NCBI GenBank assembly: GCA_039621445.1 | Contig: CP154954.1 | Coordinates: 35,945,703 to 36,009,702 of the forward strand | Direction: 5' to 3' | DNA length: 64,000 nucleotides | Origin: Euglena gracilis | Lineage: Eukaryota > Euglenida > Euglenophyceae > Euglenales | Shown: positions 8,548 through 18,388 of the stretch, piece after piece | Numbering within the stretch: position 1 is the first letter of the stretch | Layout: every line of letters begins with the position of its first letter | Position numbers and translations under genes: made by a program | Notes under the pieces: model-generated | What the model saw: the letters and a program-made list of their open reading frames with translations, nothing else | What the model was told of the DNA's origin: nothing | Database searches by the model: none

Positions 8548-9258
8548 TCAATTCACCGCCATTCGGGCCTCATTAAATTCCCCGTCCGAGGTCTCATCCC
8601 CCTCCCTGCCCGAAGCCGGGGTGTCCTCCCCCAAACAAGAAATCTTGAAACCGACTTTTTGCCAGTTGGAGGAGTTACCACGGTCCTGGCGGTGCTTACC
8701 GCGATTTCCGTAGCCGAGCCGGGGGGAACGAGATCTGGGACATTTAGATGAGTGGTGGTCTTTGGAAGCAAAAAGTGAACAACGGGATTTGTGGCGGGAT
8801 TCTGCATAACGGGGGGAACGGTATTCCGTTCTTCCGTCGAACCGTCGTGGCGAACGGGTTTCCCGTCGACCATGACCGGTGTACCGGGGTTTCCCCGGTG
8901 CCTCGCGCGAGGAGGATGATCCACTTCGCGAACGAGACCGTGAAGAGTCGCGATTTAAATCCCGTTTTCGGGTAGGGGGTCCAGGTGACCGACCGCGAGA
9001 AGGACGGGTTTCCCGACCATCACGCGATGGCGACTTGGGCCTACTACCGCTACAGCGGTTCTCCGAAGAACGTGAAACTCCCCATTGTCGTGAAAACGCC
9101 GAGGAACCCGATCCCCGTGAGGAGGTCGAGCCCCTTGGGCTTCCAATACGCTTTCGTGCATCTGGATTCGGGCATTCCCGAGATATGTGACCAGGTTTGT
9201 TGCACAAAGAGCACAGTTTATCCGTGCCTTGGTCCGAAGAACGCTGATTCCGCGTTTT
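8548..9258 (-). pseudogene. Gag nucleocapsid: CCHC knuckle and Arg/Ser tail (element A)
   Basis: The first zinc knuckle is CSLCNKPGHISREC (C-x2-C-x4-H-x4-C), near 9175-9220. A long Arg/Ser/Pro-rich stretch (SRSRSRSGSSSSRE) and a second knuckle-like CSLFASKDHHSSKC follow; the second Cys of the latter is Phe here but Cys in element B. The C-terminal part carries ASGREGDET, also found in B and C. Such knuckles bind and package the element RNA. The frame is separated by one TAG (9259-9261, Ser in B) from the upstream capsid piece and ends at 8548, before the UAG signal, so it has lost its link to Pol. Confidence 0.8.
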
Positions 9259-9870
9259 CTATCCCGTGGTGGGTGATCTTGGTGACATTGGTGATTTATG
9301 CAACGCATTATCCGCACCCGCAGGGATTCCCGCGGTGGGATGCGTTTGGAATGCGGACTGTGTTTGTCCCAAAACTTGTGTGAGCTTGAGTTGCTTTGAC
9401 ACATAATTCCAACGTTGGGCAAGAGTCATCTCATGCCCTGCCAACTCCTCGCGATGGCTATCCTTCACGAGGGATGGTGTGAAATGCAACAAAACCGCAT
9501 CGAATTGCTCGCGCATTTGCTTCTCGCTAAGTTCATCAACTTCGGAAGCAAGTGCTAACCATTTGGCATACCAAAGGTCAAAGTATTACCATTTGCGATC
9601 CGGTGGCGCGCATTGTCGCCATTTCTTCTCCAGGGTAATCCTGGTGACCAGACTTGAGTTGGTTGAAGCATATTGCTCAACCAGGTTATCAAATGATACG
9701 CCGTTACGTATCACCAAATTGCGTGCGCGTTCTTGCTCCCCCTCGGTAGGCAATCGATGAATTCCATCTTGAATACCTCGGGATTCAGGTCTTGGGTGGG
9801 TCCCTTTAGTGCCCAGTAGTACTCCCAGTCCCGAAAAAATTGTCTCCATGTGGTTGGATCCCCGTCCCAT
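9259..9870 (-). pseudogene. Gag capsid, C-terminal part (element A)
   Basis: Two pieces (9586-9870 and 9259-9516) encode EQERARNLVIRNGVSFDNLVEQYAST, WRQCAPPDRKW and then SEKQMREQFDAVLLHFTPSL and QRWNYVSKQLKL. These match element B's capsid closely. They are broken by a stop near 9586 and a frame change near 9740. The region belongs to the helical retrotransposon capsid (gag) family, which forms the virus-like particle shell. A stem-loop CCAGG-GTAAT-CCTGG lies at 9630-9644. Confidence 0.75.
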
Positions 9871-11204
9871 TGGGGCTTCACCTTGTTCGCGATTGCGATG
9901 GTGCCCTTGAAGTCTCTCTGAGTAACCCGCTGACCCTCGGTGGTATTCCAGGGGTTTGGGTCAGGGTAGTTTTTAACACCAAACGCGTTTCGCGGATTTT
10001 CCGCTCCATGTGTACCCCGTGCAGGATTTCCCACACCAAGTGTAGGGGTGGCAGGATTTTCCTGCGGGAATTGCGAAAAATGCGGTGAAATGCTCCCGGT
10101 GGGGCGGGTTTCCGGCCGAAAACACGATGGGTGATCTGGTAATCCAGAACCTGTTGGTGGTTGGTATGGTCGCGAATGCGACACATGACCAATACCAGGT
10201 GTGGGGTGTTGGCTCATTCCTCGTACAAGGTTGGAATGTTGAATTTCGTGGTGGAGACTCGAATTTTCGAGCGGGGGGTCAATTTCCTCATCGGAAATGT
10301 CGTGCGAAAAGTGGGTTTGTGGTGTGGGCAAAAGCGAAGGTGGTACAATTCGCGTTTTCGCGGGTGGTTGTACCCAATTCGCGGTGGATGTGGGGTTTCC
10401 TACTCCAGAAATGGTAATTTGAGAATGCGATTCTGGGACATTTGGAATACCAACCGCAGCATTTACCGCGGTGGGTGGTGACACAACCGGAGCCGGAGTA
10501 GAAATTTTATCCAAAATCGCGGACAAGTCATGCACCGTTTCTTCCAAATGTTCCACCAACTGGAGTTGGCCGCAAATACGGTCAACCTCAGTCTCCAAAT
10601 GCCTAATGTGTTTGCGGTTACGGGAAAAGTCGTCCAAGGGTGGTAACTTTTCAGAAACCAAGTGTAGGTCTTGGACAAGTTGTCTTTGGGAATCCTCCAC
10701 ATTCCGGAGTTGACCCTCAAGCGCTTTTACTGCATTTGAGACAATTTGCAACTGGTGGGGTGACTTGGTGGGGGTTTCCGCGGTGGTGCGCGAATTTTCC
10801 GCGGTTAGCTTTTCCAACAACGCAGACATTTGTCCCTCCGACCCTGAAACCTCATCTTGCATTGATCGGGCATTCCGATTCACAGATTCCTCAAGTTGAA
10901 TCAAACTCGTGCAAAATGCTTGCAAGGGTTCCTTGCTGTCACCAAGCATTTTGTTATAAAATGAGCAAAATTCGGGTAACTCGGATATCCGAGCGCGCGA
11001 GATATTGGGAAGTGCGCGAATTTCCGCTACTGTGGTGGACAACAAGGTGCAACGGGTTTGTAATTCCCCAATAGCGGCTTGAATATCACTAATGTCGGTA
11101 ATTCGCTTGGAAAGTGCGGAAACATGCTCCTGCAAACCGACAACGGTGGCATTAATACCGCCAATGTCCGTTTGTGATTGTTGTTGGCAGGATTTTAGCT
11201 CCAA
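9711..11204 (-). pseudogene. Gag central region: coiled coil to capsid start (element A)
   Basis: 497 codons. Residues 1-250 are heptad-like, Gln/Leu/Glu-rich coiled coil (for example DDFSRNRKHIRHLETEVDRI). About 250-430 is Pro/Thr/Asn-rich linker with repeated Gly-Asn-Pro, Gly-Ile-Pro and Glu-Asn-Pro tripeptides, which are what the palindromes encode. The C-terminus begins the capsid with PTTWRQFFRDWEYYWALKG. The frame is lost at 9711. It aligns along its length with element B's gag, in which two breaks occur at other places. Confidence 0.75.
10051..10065. repeat. Perfect 6-bp stem-loop GCAGGA-TTT-TCCTGC
   Basis: Lies inside the gag linker and encodes Gln-Glu-Asn-Pro-Ala on the minus strand. 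It is typical of the palindromes that supply the repeated x-Asn-Pro tripeptides of this linker. Confidence 0.85.
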
Positions 11205-11780
11205 CTAAAATTCCTCCAAAAGTTCCTCCAAAAGCTGAATTTGCGTACGGGGAACAAAATTTTCTTGCACTTTCGCTAGAAATTGCTTCAAATCCTCGAT
11301 TTCCGAGCCAAGATGCAAAATCTGTTGTTGGGCTTCCTGGAAAGAAGTGGTGAGTGCGGAAACATGCTCCACCGCAACATAGTTACCGATTTCTGGCATT
11401 TTGGGGTGGCATTTTGCGCTTGTAACTGGTGTTGCAATTGCAGCAGCATGGTTGAACATGATTCCACTTTGGCAAAACGATGGCTCATACCATCTTGCAC
11501 ATGCAGAAACTTGGAGTCATTCCGTGTTTCTCATGCAGTGTTTCACTGATTTGTTGGAAGTTTTGTGGATGTTGGATGCGCAAAATACTGTCAACACTCT
11601 CCCGAAAATGCTGAAGGTCTTTCCCGCATTTTCAAAATTGTGTTGGCAATATTTGCCGATTTCCTGCAAATAATTCCAGCAACATTCCAGTTTTGTGCTG
11701 ACAACCCTTTGATTGTCCTCATCAAACTGCAAAAACTTTATTGAGCATGGTTGCGCATTCCGCAACACATTGGTGGACAT
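11205..11780 (-). pseudogene. Gag coiled-coil fragments (element A)
   Basis: Two open pieces in different frames. 11517-11780 has KFLQFDEDNQRVVSTKLECC and NYLQEIGKYCQHNFENAG, and 11205-11459 has a Gln/Leu/Glu heptad segment ending LLEELLEEF. Both align with residues about 230-440 of the element B gag. The region between (about 11460-11560) is frameshifted. The long coiled coil N-terminal to the capsid is unusual for Ty3/gypsy Gag and may drive assembly. Confidence 0.65.
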
Positions 11781-12479
11781 GCAAAATTTGCTTGCTCAGC
11801 GGGTGATCCGCTGGGAGTTGACCGAGAATTCGGTAAACATCACCAGGGGTGAGGTTATCCCTCAAATCTTTCGCATAGTCCTCCACAATGGAAACGGCAC
11901 CAGAGATTTCCGGTACCACCAGACACATATCTGGGTTCCATGGCAATGCAGGGAAAACCGCAGCTTCCGCGGGTAGTCCCGGCAATGCGCGAAATGGTGT
12001 GGGGGGTGGTAATTGAGGGGGGGGTTGGAAAAAGCACGGTGTTTCCACCGAGTTGCATTCCAAAAGGCCCACCGGTGCTTCCACCGGGGATCTTTTGGGT
12101 GTGAACAGAGCAAAGTGCAAATACCCCTCACTGTGTTCATGGGTAACATGAGTAACCAAGTGTGATGGTGCAAGGAGTTCATATCCTCGCCGCATCAATG
12201 ATGGGTGAACCGGGATGGAGGAAGGCCTTTTGCCACATACATCCCGCACAATCAATGACAATGATGATGAAGATGGTTCATCACCCCCGTGCAACAATAA
12301 AGGCGTTTCGCCTTTTGACAATGACAAATGAGTCAAATTGCCTTCGTCTTGCTTGGGGGTCGGGAATTGGAACTTGTTTCCTTCGAACCGTTCCAATCCC
12401 CGCAATCTTCATCAAGATTGGTTAATGAACTCATCAACAAGTCATAATCAAATTTGGGGTTGGGGCTTGTGCTCTGCAT
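11722..12479 (-). pseudogene. Gag N-terminus (element A)
   Basis: The ATG at 12477-12479 opens MQSTSPNPKFDYDLL, homologous to the starts of B (MQSTGPNHQFNYALL) and D (MQSSSTNTSNTLI), which is why I choose this start. A frameshift near 12395 passes into the 11722-12405 frame, which contains VETPCFFQPPPQLPPPTPFRAL and DHPLSKQILHVHQCVAECAT, both conserved in B. The function of this N-terminal region is unknown; it is Pro-rich and then helical. Confidence 0.75.
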
Positions 12480-12720
12480 CTTTTAAGATGGGTAAAAAGG
12501 CAAAAACCCAAAAATTCACACAAATAAGCAGAGAAACAGGGACCAGAAAGGTTGTATCGGCGATTACCGAACAGAGCCTTCTGAGACCTGTATCCTTGCT
12601 TAAAGGTTGGCTAGGAGCCAGAAACAGTACTTTCACCGTGTTTCACGGCTCAGTACGATCCTCGCCACCAGTCAACCACGGCGTTTCTCTGTGTGAAACG
12701 TCTGTGTAGGATCGTTGCCT

Positions 12721-12733
12721 AAATCTGCTACCA
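12721..12733 (-). other. Primer-binding site, element A
   Basis: The coding strand reads TGGTAGCAGATTT two bases after the 5' LTR end. The first ten bases match the complement of the 3' end of an animal-type initiator Met tRNA (UCUGCUACCA). The host tRNA is not in the window, so the primer identity is inferred. Confidence 0.7.
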
Positions 12734-12735
12734 AG

Positions 12736-13167
12736 TGTATGTCCAAAGATTTTCCTTTTCCTCTTCTTGGAACTTCTGGAATTTCTGTAAAAGCCTTTCG
12801 CTTTCGCCTTGGTGCGCAGCCTACTTATGATCAGGAAAAGTCTTTGGAGTAACGAAAAGTGGTTTTTCCCTTTTCTTCCCGTTTCCCAAAGAAGCAAAGC
12901 ACAAAGCAAAGACTCAGACGTTTCTTCTGAGATCAAGTTCGACTGTTCCGAGGGTTTTTCCCTCTGACAAAACCAATGGTCAAACTTTGGAAGAATGACA
13001 GTGAAGAATACCACCTGTGGGGGAAGGAGGGAAAAGTGCTGACGTGTCCAGGGGCAGATCCCAGAAGGGTCCGCCACGATCCTACCAGCTGAGGTTTTCC
13101 ACAGTGGTGCGACCGTCACAGAACCCACTCTGCAGATATCCTACAGAGCTGGGACGTGCCTGGTACA
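12736..13167 (-). repeat. 5' LTR of element A (about 432 bp)
   Basis: On the coding strand it starts TGTACCAGGC and ends in ATACA, next to the PBS. Its first bases match those of the LTRs of B, C and D (TGTGTACCAGGC; end GTACACT), so the true ends may be 2-3 bases wider. It contains small hairpins, for example GAGGG-TTTTT-CCCTC near 12950-12970. It abuts satellite sequence at 13168. Confidence 0.8.
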
Positions 13168-13970
13168 CACTTTGGAGGCCTCCTGGAACACCCATTCGGT
13201 TACTCGGAGTAAGGCCCAATTTGGACAATTTTCACATGGTAACCTGGGCTGACCTGGTAAAGGTCCCCCGGAATGGTCGAATGCACCCATCTAAATATGC
13301 TCATTTCTTGAAACCAACATTCCCGCTGCATGTTTTTGTTACCATTAAACCACGACAATCATGAAACCAACGGGTCCCCTGACTTTGGAGGCCTCCTGGA
13401 ACACCCATTCGGTTACTCGGAGTACGGCACAATTTGGTCCATTTTTACATGGTAACCTGGGCTGAATTGGTAAATGTCCCCGGAATGGTGGAATGCACCC
13501 ATCCAAATGTGCTCATTTCTTGCAACCAACGTTAACGCTGCATGCTTTTCTTACCATTAAACCACGGCAATCATGAAAACAACGAGTCCCCTGACTTTGG
13601 AGGCCTCCTGGAACACCCATTCAGTTACTCGGAGTAAGGCCCAATTTGGTCCATTTTTACATGGTAACCTGGGCTGACCTGGTAAATGTCCCCCCGAATG
13701 GTCAAAAGCACCCATCTAAATGTGCTCATTTCTTGCAACCAACGTTAACGCTGCATGCTTTTTTTACCATTAAACCACAACAATCATAAAACCAACGGGT
13801 ACCCTCACTTTGGAGGCCTCCTGGAACACCCATTCGGTTACTCGGAGTAAGGCCCAATTTGGTCCATTTTTACATGGTAACCTGGGCTGACCTGGTAAAT
13901 GTCCCCCGGAATGGTCGAATGCACGCATTTAAATGTGCTCATTTCTTGCAACCAACATTCCCGCTGCATG
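13168..13970 (+). repeat. 213-bp satellite, array 1 (about 3.8 monomers)
   Basis: The array starts in the TTTGGAGGCCTCCTGG part of the monomer right at the element A LTR and ends after GCTGCATG. Monomers differ from the main-array consensus at several per cent of sites (for example AACGTTAACGCTG), as expected at an array edge. The short open frames here are spurious. Confidence 0.95.
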
Positions 13971-15360
13971 CCAGCAGAAATTAGGCATTGCCTCACAGAG
14001 ATTTTGGGGAATTACAACTTTTCACAGGCAAGCTGGCAAACAGTGTACAAGTTTGCGTGGGACTCTGAACTGGATTCAAAGTATCAAGTCTTGTCTTCTG
14101 GGGTGCTGTGTGGGGAAGTTTGGGAAGAAGACCCCTGAAGGCTGAAAAGTTGGAATTGGCCAGAAGTCTGATGTGATGAAATTATCTGGACACACCATCC
14201 CCCCAACTTGCACAAACTTGTATGAGATTTGCAATGCAGAAAAGCCCCGTACAAACGTACCTGTGGAGCCGGGGGACACTCAGAAGTGAAAAGGCATGGA
14301 AGTGGCAGGCCAGCTCAGCAGCAGAAGGGGGACAAGGCAGAGGAAGGCATCAGTTGGCACACAGTGAGATGCTGTGTTGGGCCACAATGATCAACTCTCC
14401 AGATCAAGCTAGCAGCGGGTGATCCTGGAGTTGGTGCTGCTGTGGGTCTTTGTTGGAGCCTAGGCTGAAGGACAGCCGGATGTCAATCACAGCCCGCCAC
14501 CATCATCAAAAATCTATCTCAATCTCCAAATTGCCTGTCAAGATGTCATTTTAGGGTCAAGTTCAAGTCAAGATGTCAAGTTCAATTTCAAGATCCCAAG
14601 GAATGTGTGGTGAAAGAAAGTGGCCATGTCAAGGTTTCAATTTCCCAAGGTAAATCTGTGAAGGAGCTCTGTCATCATTTTCAAGTTTTCAAGTTCCCAA
14701 GGTCAATCTGTGGAGGATCCAAGGTGTGATGTCTAAGACTTCAAGTTCCCAAGTTCAAGATGTCAAGTTTCAATGCCATTGGTCAATTACCCCTTGGAGA
14801 CTTCGGCGCGAGGAGCCTGACCTCGTAAAAAACAGTGATCAGGGTTGTGCAACAGCCCTACAAATGCACATCTGGTGGCCATCTTCGAGTTCGTCTACCT
14901 GTTGCTGCTGTGATGGCTGTGGTGTGTGCCGCCTCCCCGTTCGGTGCTGGGCCGCTTCAAGGGGGCTCTGCTCCGGTTTGGCTCGGCGGGGGTCGCCGAA
15001 GCCCCGGCTGGACCCCATGGGGGGTAATGTTGTACGGGGTAGGTCGTACGACATGGCTCTCTAAGGTAGAAAGGCTGGGGTGGAGGTAGGCGGGCCCCAC
15101 ACGGTATTTATCTGTGGATTTTGACATGTTTACGATTATCTGTGTATTCGAAGATTTGGCAATTTAAATTCAAGAACCGCCATTCGTCACTTTTCCATGT
15201 CGCTGCTGCGTGCGTGTGTGTGAGTTGTGTGTGTTCAATTTTTATCTCCGACCCGCTCATTTTTTACTTCCGTTTTGGACAATTGCTTGGCAATTGTTTT
15301 TGGGAAGGGGGGTGTGAGCGCGGGCCAGATTTGAGCCAGATTTATTTTTGGTAAGAGATG
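13971..15360 (+). repeat. 1.39-kb tandem repeat, copy 1
   Basis: The unit begins CCAGCAGAAATTAGGC and is followed by two more full copies at a 1,390-1,392 base step. It holds a CAAG-rich segment (about 14530-14780), a perfect GTCGTACGAC palindrome, a GT-rich tract and an 8-bp hairpin ACAATTGC-TTG-GCAATTGT near its end. Copy 1 carries TAG where copies 2 and 3 keep a frame open, and lacks 5 bases of CTGGA. No gene recognised. Confidence 0.9.
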
Positions 15361-16750
15361 CCAGCAGAAATTAGGCATTGCCTCACAGAGATTTTGGGGA
15401 ATTACATTTTTCACAGGCAAGCTGGCAAACAGTGTACAAGTTTGCGTGGGACTCTGAACTGGATTCAAAGTATCAAGTCTTGTCTTCTGGGGTGCTGTGT
15501 GGGGAAGTTTGGGAAGAAGACCCCTGAAGGCTGAAAAGTTGGAATTGGCCAGAAGTCTGATGTGATAAAATTATCTGGACACACTGGACCATCCCCCCAA
15601 CTTGCACAAACTTGTATGAGATTTGCAATGCAGAAAAGCCCCGTACAAACGTACCTGTGGAGCCGGGGGACACTCAGAAGTGAAAAGGCATGGAAGTGGC
15701 AGGCCAGCTCAGCAGCAGAAGGGGGACAAGGCAGAGGAAGGCATCAGTTGGCACACAGTGAGATGCTGTGTTGGGCCACAATGATCAACTCTCCAGATCA
15801 AGCTAGCAGCGGGTGATCCTGGAGTTGGTGCTGCTGTGGGTCTTTGTTGGAGCCTGGGCTGAAGGACAGCCGGATGTCAATCACAGCCCGCCACCATCAT
15901 CAAAAATCTAACTCAATCTCCAAATTCCCTGTCACGATGTCATTTCAGGGTCAAGTTCAAGTCAAGATGTCAAGTTCAATTTCAAGATCCCAAGGAATGT
16001 GTGGTGAAAGAAAGTGGCCATGTCAAGGTTTCAATTTCCCAAGGTCAATCTGTGAAGGAGCTCTGTCATCATTTTCAAGTTTTCAAGTTCCCAAGGTCAA
16101 TCTGTGGAGGATCCAAGGTGTGATGTCTAAGACTTCAAGTTCCCAAGTTCAAGATGTCAAGTTTCAATGCCATTGGTCAATTACCCCTTGGAGACTTCGG
16201 CGCGAGGAGCCTGACCTCGTAAAAAACAGTGATCAGGGTTGTGCAACAGCCCTACAAATGCACATCTGGTGGCCATCTTCGAGTTCGTCTACTTGTTGCT
16301 GCTGTGATGGCTGTGGTGTGTGCCGCCTCCCCGTTCGGTGCTGGGCCGCTTCAAGGGGGCTCTGCTCCGGTTTGGCTCGGCGGGGGTCGCCGAAGCCCCG
16401 GCTGGACCCCATGGGGGGTAATGTTGTACGGGGTAGGTCGTACGACATGGCTCTCTAAGGTAGAAAGGCTGGGGTGGAGGTAGGCGGGCCCCACACGGTA
16501 TTTATCTGTGGATTTTGACATGTTTACGATTATCTGTGTATTCGAAGATTTGGCAATTTAAATTCAAGAACCGCCATTCGTCACTTTTCCATGTCGCTGC
16601 TGCGTGTGTGTGTGTGAGTGTTGTGTGTTCAATTTTTATCTCCGACCCGCTCATTTTTTACTTCCGTTTTGGACAATTGCTTGGCAATTGTTTTTGGGAA
16701 GGGGGGTGTGAGCGCGGGCCAGATTTGAGATTTATTTTTGGTAAGAGATG
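15361..16750 (+). repeat. 1.39-kb tandem repeat, copy 2
   Basis: Nearly identical to copies 1 and 3, with differences in the GT-rich tract and a short deletion in the GAGCCAGATTT stretch relative to copy 1. The high identity suggests recent tandem amplification. Confidence 0.9.
15844..16458 (+). CDS. Doubtful 204-codon ORF in the 1.39-kb repeat
   Basis: The frame is open in copies 2 and 3 (17237-17848) but interrupted by TAG in copy 1. It is Ser/Gln/Val-rich where the DNA is CAAG repeats, then has a Cys-rich patch (STCCCCDGCGVCRL). There is no known domain, no homologous structure, and composition follows the DNA repeats. I think it is probably not a gene; it is listed because it persists in two copies. 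Confidence 0.15.
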   Translation: MLEPGLKDSRMSITARHHHQKSNSISKFPVTMSFQGQVQVKMSSSISRSQGMCGERKWPCQGFNFPRSICEGALSSFSSFQVPKVNLWRIQGVMSKTSSSQVQDVKFQCHWSITPWRLRREEPDLVKNSDQGCATALQMHIWWPSSSSSTCCCCDGCGVCRLPVRCWAASRGLCSGLARRGSPKPRLDPMGGNVVRGRSYDMAL

Positions 16751-18142
16751 CCAGCAGAAATTAGGCATTGCCTCACAGAGATTTTGGGGAATTACATTTT
16801 TCACAGGCAAGCTGGCAAACAGTGTACAAGTTTGCGTGGGACTCTGAACTGGATTCAAAGTATCAAGTCTTGTCTTCTGGGGTGCTGTGTGGGGAAGTTT
16901 GGGAAGAAGACCCCTGAAGGCTGAAAAGTTGGAATTGGCCAGAAGTCTGATGTGATGAAATTATCTGGACACACTGGACCATCCCCCCAACTTGCACAAA
17001 CTTGTATGAGATTTGCAATGCAGAAAAGCCCCGTACAAACGTACCTGTGGAGCCGGGGGACACTCAGAAGTGAAAAGGCATGGAAGTGGCAGGCCAGCTC
17101 AGCAGCAGAAGGGGGACAAGGCAGAGGAAGGCATCAGTTGGCACACAGTGAGATGCTGTGTTGGGCCACAATGATCAACTCTCCAGATCAAGCTAGCAGC
17201 GGGTGATCCTGGAGTTGGTGCTGCTGTGGGTCTTGGTTGGAGCCTGGGCTGAAGGACAGCCGGATGTCAATCACAGCCCGCCACCATCATCAAAAATCTA
17301 TCTCAATCTCCAAATTGTCTGTCAAGATGTCATTTCAGGGTCAAGTTCAAGTCAAGATGTCAAGTTCAATTTCAAGATCCCAAGGAATCTGTGGTGAAAG
17401 AAAGTGGCCATGTCAAGGTTTCAATTTCCCAAGGTCAATCTGTGAAGGAGCTCTGTCATCATTTTCAAGTTTTCAAGTTCCCAAGGTCAATCTGTGGAGG
17501 ATCCAAGGTGTGATGTCTAAGATTTCAAGTTCCCAAGTTCAAGATGTCAAGTTTCAATGCCATTGGTCAATTACCCCCTGGAGACTTCGGCGCGAGGAGC
17601 CTGACCTCGTAAAAAACAGTGATCAGGGTTGTGCAACAGCCCTACAAATGCACATCTGGTGGCCATCTTCGAGTTCGTCTACCTGTTGCTGCTGTGATGG
17701 CTGTGGTGTGTGCCGCCTCCCCGTTCGGTGCTGGGCCGCTTCAAGGGGGCTCTGCTCCGGTTTGGCTCGGCGGGGGTCGCCGAAGCCCCGGCTGGACCCC
17801 ATGGGGGGTCATGTTGTACGGGGTAGGTCGTACGACATGGCTCTCTAAGGTAGAAAGGCTGGGGTGCAGGTAGGCGGGCCCCACACGGTATTTATCTGTG
17901 GATTTTGACATGTTTACGATTATCTGTGTATTCGAAGATTTGGCAATTTAAATTCAAGAACCGCCATTCGTCACTTTTCCATGTCGCTGCTGCGTGTGTG
18001 TGTGTGTGTGTGTTGTGTGTTCAATTTTTATCTCCGGCCCGCTCATTTTTTACTTCCGTTTTGGACAATTGCTTGGCAATTGTTTTTGGGAAGGGGGGTG
18101 TGAGCGCGGGCCAGATTTGAGATTTATTTTTGGTAAGAGATG
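16751..18142 (+). repeat. 1.39-kb tandem repeat, copy 3
   Basis: Same unit as copies 1 and 2, with the longest GT tract (17993-18012). It follows copy 2 without a spacer. Confidence 0.9.
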
Positions 18143-18388
18143 CCAGCAGAAATTAGGCATTGCCTCACAGAGATTTTGGGGAATTACATTTTTCACAGGC
18201 AAGCTGGCAAACAATGTACAAGTTTGCGTGGGACTCTGAACTGGATTCAAAGTATCAAGTCTTGTCTTCTGTGGTGCTGTGTGGGGAAGTTTGGGAAGAA
18301 GACCCCTGAAGGCTGAAAAGTTGGAACTGGCCAGAAGTCTGATGTGGTGAAATTATCTGGACACACTGGACCATCCCCCCAAATTGCA
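18143..18388 (+). repeat. 1.39-kb tandem repeat, truncated copy 4
   Basis: The first 246 bases of the unit. It then joins the satellite (CCGGAATGGTCG) with a few bases of shared sequence at the junction. The satellite resumes at a different phase from where it stopped at 13970, so this was not a clean insertion. Confidence 0.9.

Larger units (their letters stand above)
3430..13167 (-). mobile_element. Element A: Ty3/gypsy chromovirus, decayed, 3' end unresolved
   Basis: Read on the minus strand: 5' LTR (12736-13167), PBS, coiled-coil gag, capsid, zinc knuckles, UAG readthrough-type signal, protease, methyltransferase-like linker, RT with YIDD, RNase H, integrase and chromodomain. The order PR-RT-RH-IN-chromodomain identifies a Ty3/gypsy chromovirus. 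At least eight frameshifts or internal stops break the frames, so it is not autonomous. No 3' LTR or polypurine tract is seen downstream of the chromodomain stop; either it lies left of the window beyond the unknown ORF, or that end is deleted. The 5' LTR abuts the 213-bp satellite on the right. Confidence 0.9.

Noticed and set aside
13971-18388. 1.39-kb repeat as rDNA, 5S or spliced-leader gene unit
   Set aside because: I found no rRNA or snRNA core sequence and no match to the dinoflagellate spliced-leader sequence.
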